Origin: an uncultured Verrucomicrobia subdivision 3 bacterium
GTDB lineage: Bacteria > Verrucomicrobiota > Verrucomicrobiae > Limisphaerales > UBA11358
Reading direction: 5' to 3'
DNA length: 8,199 nucleotides
Assembly (NCBI GenBank): GCA_903847285.1
Contig: CAINDH010000242.1
Span: 1-8,199, forward strand
Positions 5,643 to 8,199 of the stretch are shown piece by piece. Position 1 is the first letter of the stretch. Every line of letters begins with the position of its first letter. The translations under genes were made by a program, and so were the position numbers. The notes under the pieces are model-generated. The model searched no databases. It was not told the DNA's origin and was given only the letters and a program-made list of their open reading frames with translations.

Positions 5643-5828
5643 GCGGCGGAGAATAAACCACGGATGCACACAATAACAAGGTGGATGCGGAGTTGAACCA
5701 GCTTTTCAAGCATGCGTAGTCCATCCCCGACTTCGACCCAAAACAATTTGCCGCCGCGCTGGCCGCACATTGAGCGCAAAACGGTTTGCACTTTGCAGCG
5801 GAGGTTCAGGCCGGGCCCGTCGACAGGC
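5643..5828 (-). other. Spacer between histidine kinase and ExoIII-type gene, with possible small ORF
   Basis: The 186-base gap contains no recognisable gene and no terminator hairpin after the kinase stop. One - strand ORF spans it completely, with ATG 5848-5846 inside the last codons of the kinase (in another frame) and TGA 5641-5639 overlapping the GTG start of the nuclease gene as GTGA. The 69-residue product is basic and carries no motif I recognise (it contains RCKVQTVLRSMCGQRGGKLF). Its last third is translated from the degenerate spacer repeat, which argues that it is fortuitous. It is recorded because the overlap pattern is typical of coupled genes. Confidence 0.3.
5655..5678. repeat. 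Degenerate CACGAA-type spacer repeat
   Basis: AAACCACGGATGCACA at 5655-5670 matches AAACCACGAATCCACA at 3181-3196 in 14 of 16 positions. The pattern then decays (CACAATAACA, 5669-5678), leaving about one and a half 10-base units. Like the copy at 3185 it lies just upstream of a - strand gene, here 12 bases before the GTG of the ExoIII-type gene, and in the same orientation relative to that gene. Confidence 0.45.
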
Positions 5829-8199
5829 TTAAGTGATGACTGGCGCACTGTCTCCGGTTTTTACCAGGGCGCGTTGAATCACGCTGGCCAGCGCGGACCG
5901 GGTGACCGGCTTTTCAATTTGACCACAGATGCCGGCCTGACGCAGATCCTCCGGGCTGAGACCGGCAGTGAATCCACTGGCGAGAATCACCGGCAAATCT
6001 GGGCGGATGGCCTTGATTTGCTGCGCCACTTCGAGGCCGTTCATTTCGGGCATGGTCAGGTCGGTGATGACGAGGTTGAACTGCGCGGGATTTTCCCGGC
6101 ACAAGCGGATAGCCTCGCGGGCGCTGTTGATGCTAACGACCTGGTAATTCAGCCGCGTCAGCACGCGTTCGAACATCCCTGTTAACGCAGGTTCATCGTC
6201 CACCAAAAGGATTTTTTGTCCGTGACCATTCGGAATGTGGCTGGTGTTGTTGTCGGTCACGCTTGCGCCGGAAGTTTGGGCTGGGAAACACAGCCGGAAC
6301 GTCGTGCCCATTCCAATCTGGCTTTCGACTTTGAGAATTCCTTCGTGCGACTGCACGATGCCATGGACCACCGCCAGTCCGAGCCCGGTGCCTTTGCCCG
6401 CTGGTTTGGTGGTGAAGAACGGATCAAAGATGCGCGCCAGCGTTTTGGCATCCATGCCGCAGCCAGTGTCGGTGACAGTCAACTGCGCATAATTGACAGG
6501 GTTGAATTCCAAGTTGGTCTGCAAAAACTCTGCGTTGGGCTGAAAGGCTTTCAGGTTCACGGTCAAAGTGCCATGCCGGCCTTCCATCGCGTGTAGCGCG
6601 TTGGTGGCGAGGTTCATCGTCACCTGGTATATTTGCGTCGCGTCGGCGAGGACGGCGGGAACCTCGTCGCTGAGATCCATTTTGATGCTGATGTTCGCGG
6701 GCAGCGAGGCCCGCAGGAATTTGAGGGCTTCTTTGACCACCGTATCCAGCTTGATGATCTGCCGTTTTTGTTCGCGCTGACGGCTGAAGGTCAGGATTTG
6801 CTGCACAAGGTCTTTGGCGCGGTGGGTGGCTTTGAGGATTTCCGCGAGGCTTTCCTGGGCGGAAACATTTTCCGCGAGATCCTGCTGAAGAATTTCCGCG
6901 TAGCCAAACATGGCGGCCAGAATGTTATTGAAGTCATGGGCGATGCCGCCGGCGAGCGTGCCGATGGCCTCCATTTTTTGCCCTTGCTGCAAATGTTTTT
7001 CCAGTCGTTTGCGTTCGCTAATGTCGCGGTCAAAGGCCAGCACGCATGCTCGGCCATTCAACACAACCCGCTTGGCGGTGACTTCCAACGGAAAAATTGT
7101 CCCGTCTTTCCGACAATGCTCGACTTCAAAAGTCAAGTTTTCGCCCGTCGCCACTCTCTGGAGCCTTTCGGGCGATTGGGCTGCGGCCTCGGGTGTATCC
7201 AGATCCAAAATTGATTTTCCGTCCAATTCCCCGGGCAGATAGCCGTGCATCTTTGCTGCCCGTTCATTGGCGGCCAAAATGAGGCCGACTTGATCGCCAT
7301 CTGCGGCCATGAGAAATACGGCGTCTGGTGCACTGTCAAAGATGATTTTGTAACGCTCCTCGCTCTCGTGTAATTCATGCTTGAAGCGTTGCCGTTCCTT
7401 TTCCCGGCAGGATACTTCCAAAGCGAAGCCGATGTCCATCGCCAGTTCATCGAGCAAAAACAGTTCTTCTTCATCAAAAAATCCCGGCGTGTCCGCATAC
7501 AAACTGAAGACTCCGACGCTCTGGCCGTCCACTTTAAGCGGAAATCCGCCGGAAGATCGGTATCCTCGCCGCATGGCTTCCTCCCGCCACGGCAAGTAAT
7601 TCGGGTCGTTTGCGATGTCGTTGCAGATGGAGTGCTCGCCAGAACGGAGGCAGCGTCCCGCCGGCCCTTGAAGGCGCGAGGCGTCCTGCAAATTCAACTT
7701 CACCTGGTCAACATATCCCTCCACAAAACCTTCTGATGCCACGGATTCCAATCGCTGGGTTGTGGTGTTGACCAGGCCGACCCACGCCATGCGAAATTTT
7801 CCCTTCTCCACGGCAATGCGACAAGCGGCCTTGAGCATCACCTCTGGATTCTTCTCGCGCACGATGTTCTGGTTGATGTCGTTCAGCACGGCGTAGATCC
7901 GGTTGAGCTGTAACACCCGCCACTCGGCCTGCTTGCGCTCGGTAATGTCGTGGCAATTGACGACAATGCCGCCAACGACGGGGTCGGAAATAAAATTTGT
8001 TCCCGTGCCCTCGAGCCACCGCCATTTGCCGTCGGCATGGCGCAGGCGCAATTGCCAGGGGACGACTTCGCCCGGCGTCATCAGGCTCTTTTTGAATAAG
8101 GTTTCAGCCGCCGCCAAGTCATCGGGCCAGACGATTTCAAACATGCTGCGTTCCTGCCAGTCAGCCGGTGCCATGCCCAGCACCTTGCCAAACGCCGGG
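5829..8199 (-). CDS. Hybrid sensor histidine kinase PAS-GAF-PAS-HisKA-HATPase-REC, N-terminus cut by window
   Basis: The frame is open to the right edge, so the protein begins outside. Residues are numbered from the GTG codon at 8183, which is internal and not the start. The visible part opens inside a PAS domain (PAFGKVLGM... to HDITERKQ, ending near 84). A GAF domain follows (about 105-258), then a second PAS (about 273-393, ending DISERKRLEKH). The kinase core is complete: H-box GGIAHDFNNIL with phospho-acceptor H416, N-box NLATNALHAMEG (524-535), G1 DTGCGM (572-577), F-box FDPFF (586-590) and G2 GKGTGLGLA (596-604). A C-terminal receiver (656-772) has D662/D663, phospho-acceptor D708 in VITDLTMPEMNG, S736 and K758. 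No transmembrane segment is visible in this part. It should sense a signal through PAS/GAF, autophosphorylate H416 and pass phosphate to D708. There is no output domain, so an Hpt or separate regulator outside the window is expected. The ligand is unknown. Confidence 0.93.
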   Translation of the reverse strand, partial: PAFGKVLGMAPADWQERSMFEIVWPDDLAAAETLFKKSLMTPGEVVPWQLRLRHADGKWRWLEGTGTNFISDPVVGGIVVNCHDITERKQAEWRVLQLNRIYAVLNDINQNIVREKNPEVMLKAACRIAVEKGKFRMAWVGLVNTTTQRLESVASEGFVEGYVDQVKLNLQDASRLQGPAGRCLRSGEHSICNDIANDPNYLPWREEAMRRGYRSSGGFPLKVDGQSVGVFSLYADTPGFFDEEELFLLDELAMDIGFALEVSCREKERQRFKHELHESEERYKIIFDSAPDAVFLMAADGDQVGLILAANERAAKMHGYLPGELDGKSILDLDTPEAAAQSPERLQRVATGENLTFEVEHCRKDGTIFPLEVTAKRVVLNGRACVLAFDRDISERKRLEKHLQQGQKMEAIGTLAGGIAHDFNNILAAMFGYAEILQQDLAENVSAQESLAEILKATHRAKDLVQQILTFSRQREQKRQIIKLDTVVKEALKFLRASLPANISIKMDLSDEVPAVLADATQIYQVTMNLATNALHAMEGRHGTLTVNLKAFQPNAEFLQTNLEFNPVNYAQLTVTDTGCGMDAKTLARIFDPFFTTKPAGKGTGLGLAVVHGIVQSHEGILKVESQIGMGTTFRLCFPAQTSGASVTDNNTSHIPNGHGQKILLVDDEPALTGMFERVLTRLNYQVVSINSAREAIRLCRENPAQFNLVITDLTMPEMNGLEVAQQIKAIRPDLPVILASGFTAGLSPEDLRQAGICGQIEKPVTRSALASVIQRALVKTGDSAPVIT

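Noticed and set aside
6633..7214. 193-codon + strand ORF inside the histidine kinase gene
   Set aside because: It is antisense to the complete HisKA/HATPase coding sequence, has no recognisable motif, and is a typical shadow of a GC-rich gene.
1..8199. Defence, toxin-antitoxin, phage or other mobile system
   Set aside because: No transposase, integrase, restriction, toxin or antitoxin signature, terminal inverted repeat or target-site duplication was seen. The nuclease is a standard DNA-repair enzyme and the gene mix is housekeeping plus envelope and signalling.

Overview
The window reads as an ordinary chromosomal stretch from a Gram-negative bacterium of moderate GC. The best guess is a Verrucomicrobiota-type organism. 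That is an inference from three things: outer-membrane DUF481 proteins, start codons that lack Shine-Dalgarno sequences throughout, and short CACGAA-type spacer repeats that I associate from memory with environmental Verrucomicrobia/Planctomycetes genomes. No 16S or other decisive marker is present. I see no tRNA, rRNA, CRISPR array, insertion sequence or phage gene.

Layout, left to right. The 3' end of gyrA (DNA gyrase subunit A) enters at base 1 on the + strand. Two tandem paralogous DUF481 beta-barrel proteins follow on the + strand, separated by a strong intrinsic terminator. The second DUF481 gene converges on pdxH (pyridoxamine 5'-phosphate oxidase, - strand), and the two genes share a TTAA that gives a stop on both strands. 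Immediately upstream of pdxH, one base away, is an uncharacterised multi-pass membrane protein on the same strand, probably co-transcribed. A spacer with a 10-nt-period CACGAA repeat separates it from a secreted GH114/TM1410-like putative glycoside hydrolase (- strand). That gene is divergent from a hemerythrin (HHE) domain protein on the + strand. The hemerythrin gene converges on an exodeoxyribonuclease III-family gene (- strand, GTG start). The rest of the window, 5829 to the right edge, is a hybrid sensor histidine kinase (PAS-GAF-PAS-HisKA-HATPase-REC) on the - strand, whose N-terminus lies outside the window.

How the genes work together: mostly they do not. The window mixes housekeeping genes (gyrA, pdxH, the ExoIII-type nuclease) with envelope and signalling genes. 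The only convincing functional units are the duplicated DUF481 pair and the tightly coupled membrane-protein/pdxH pair. I did not find a convincing new multi-gene system. The points most worth a second look are an extra segment of about 23 residues inside PdxH, the PdxH-linked orphan membrane protein, the CACGAA spacer repeats placed just upstream of two - strand genes, and a small ORF whose stop overlaps the GTG start of the ExoIII-type gene.
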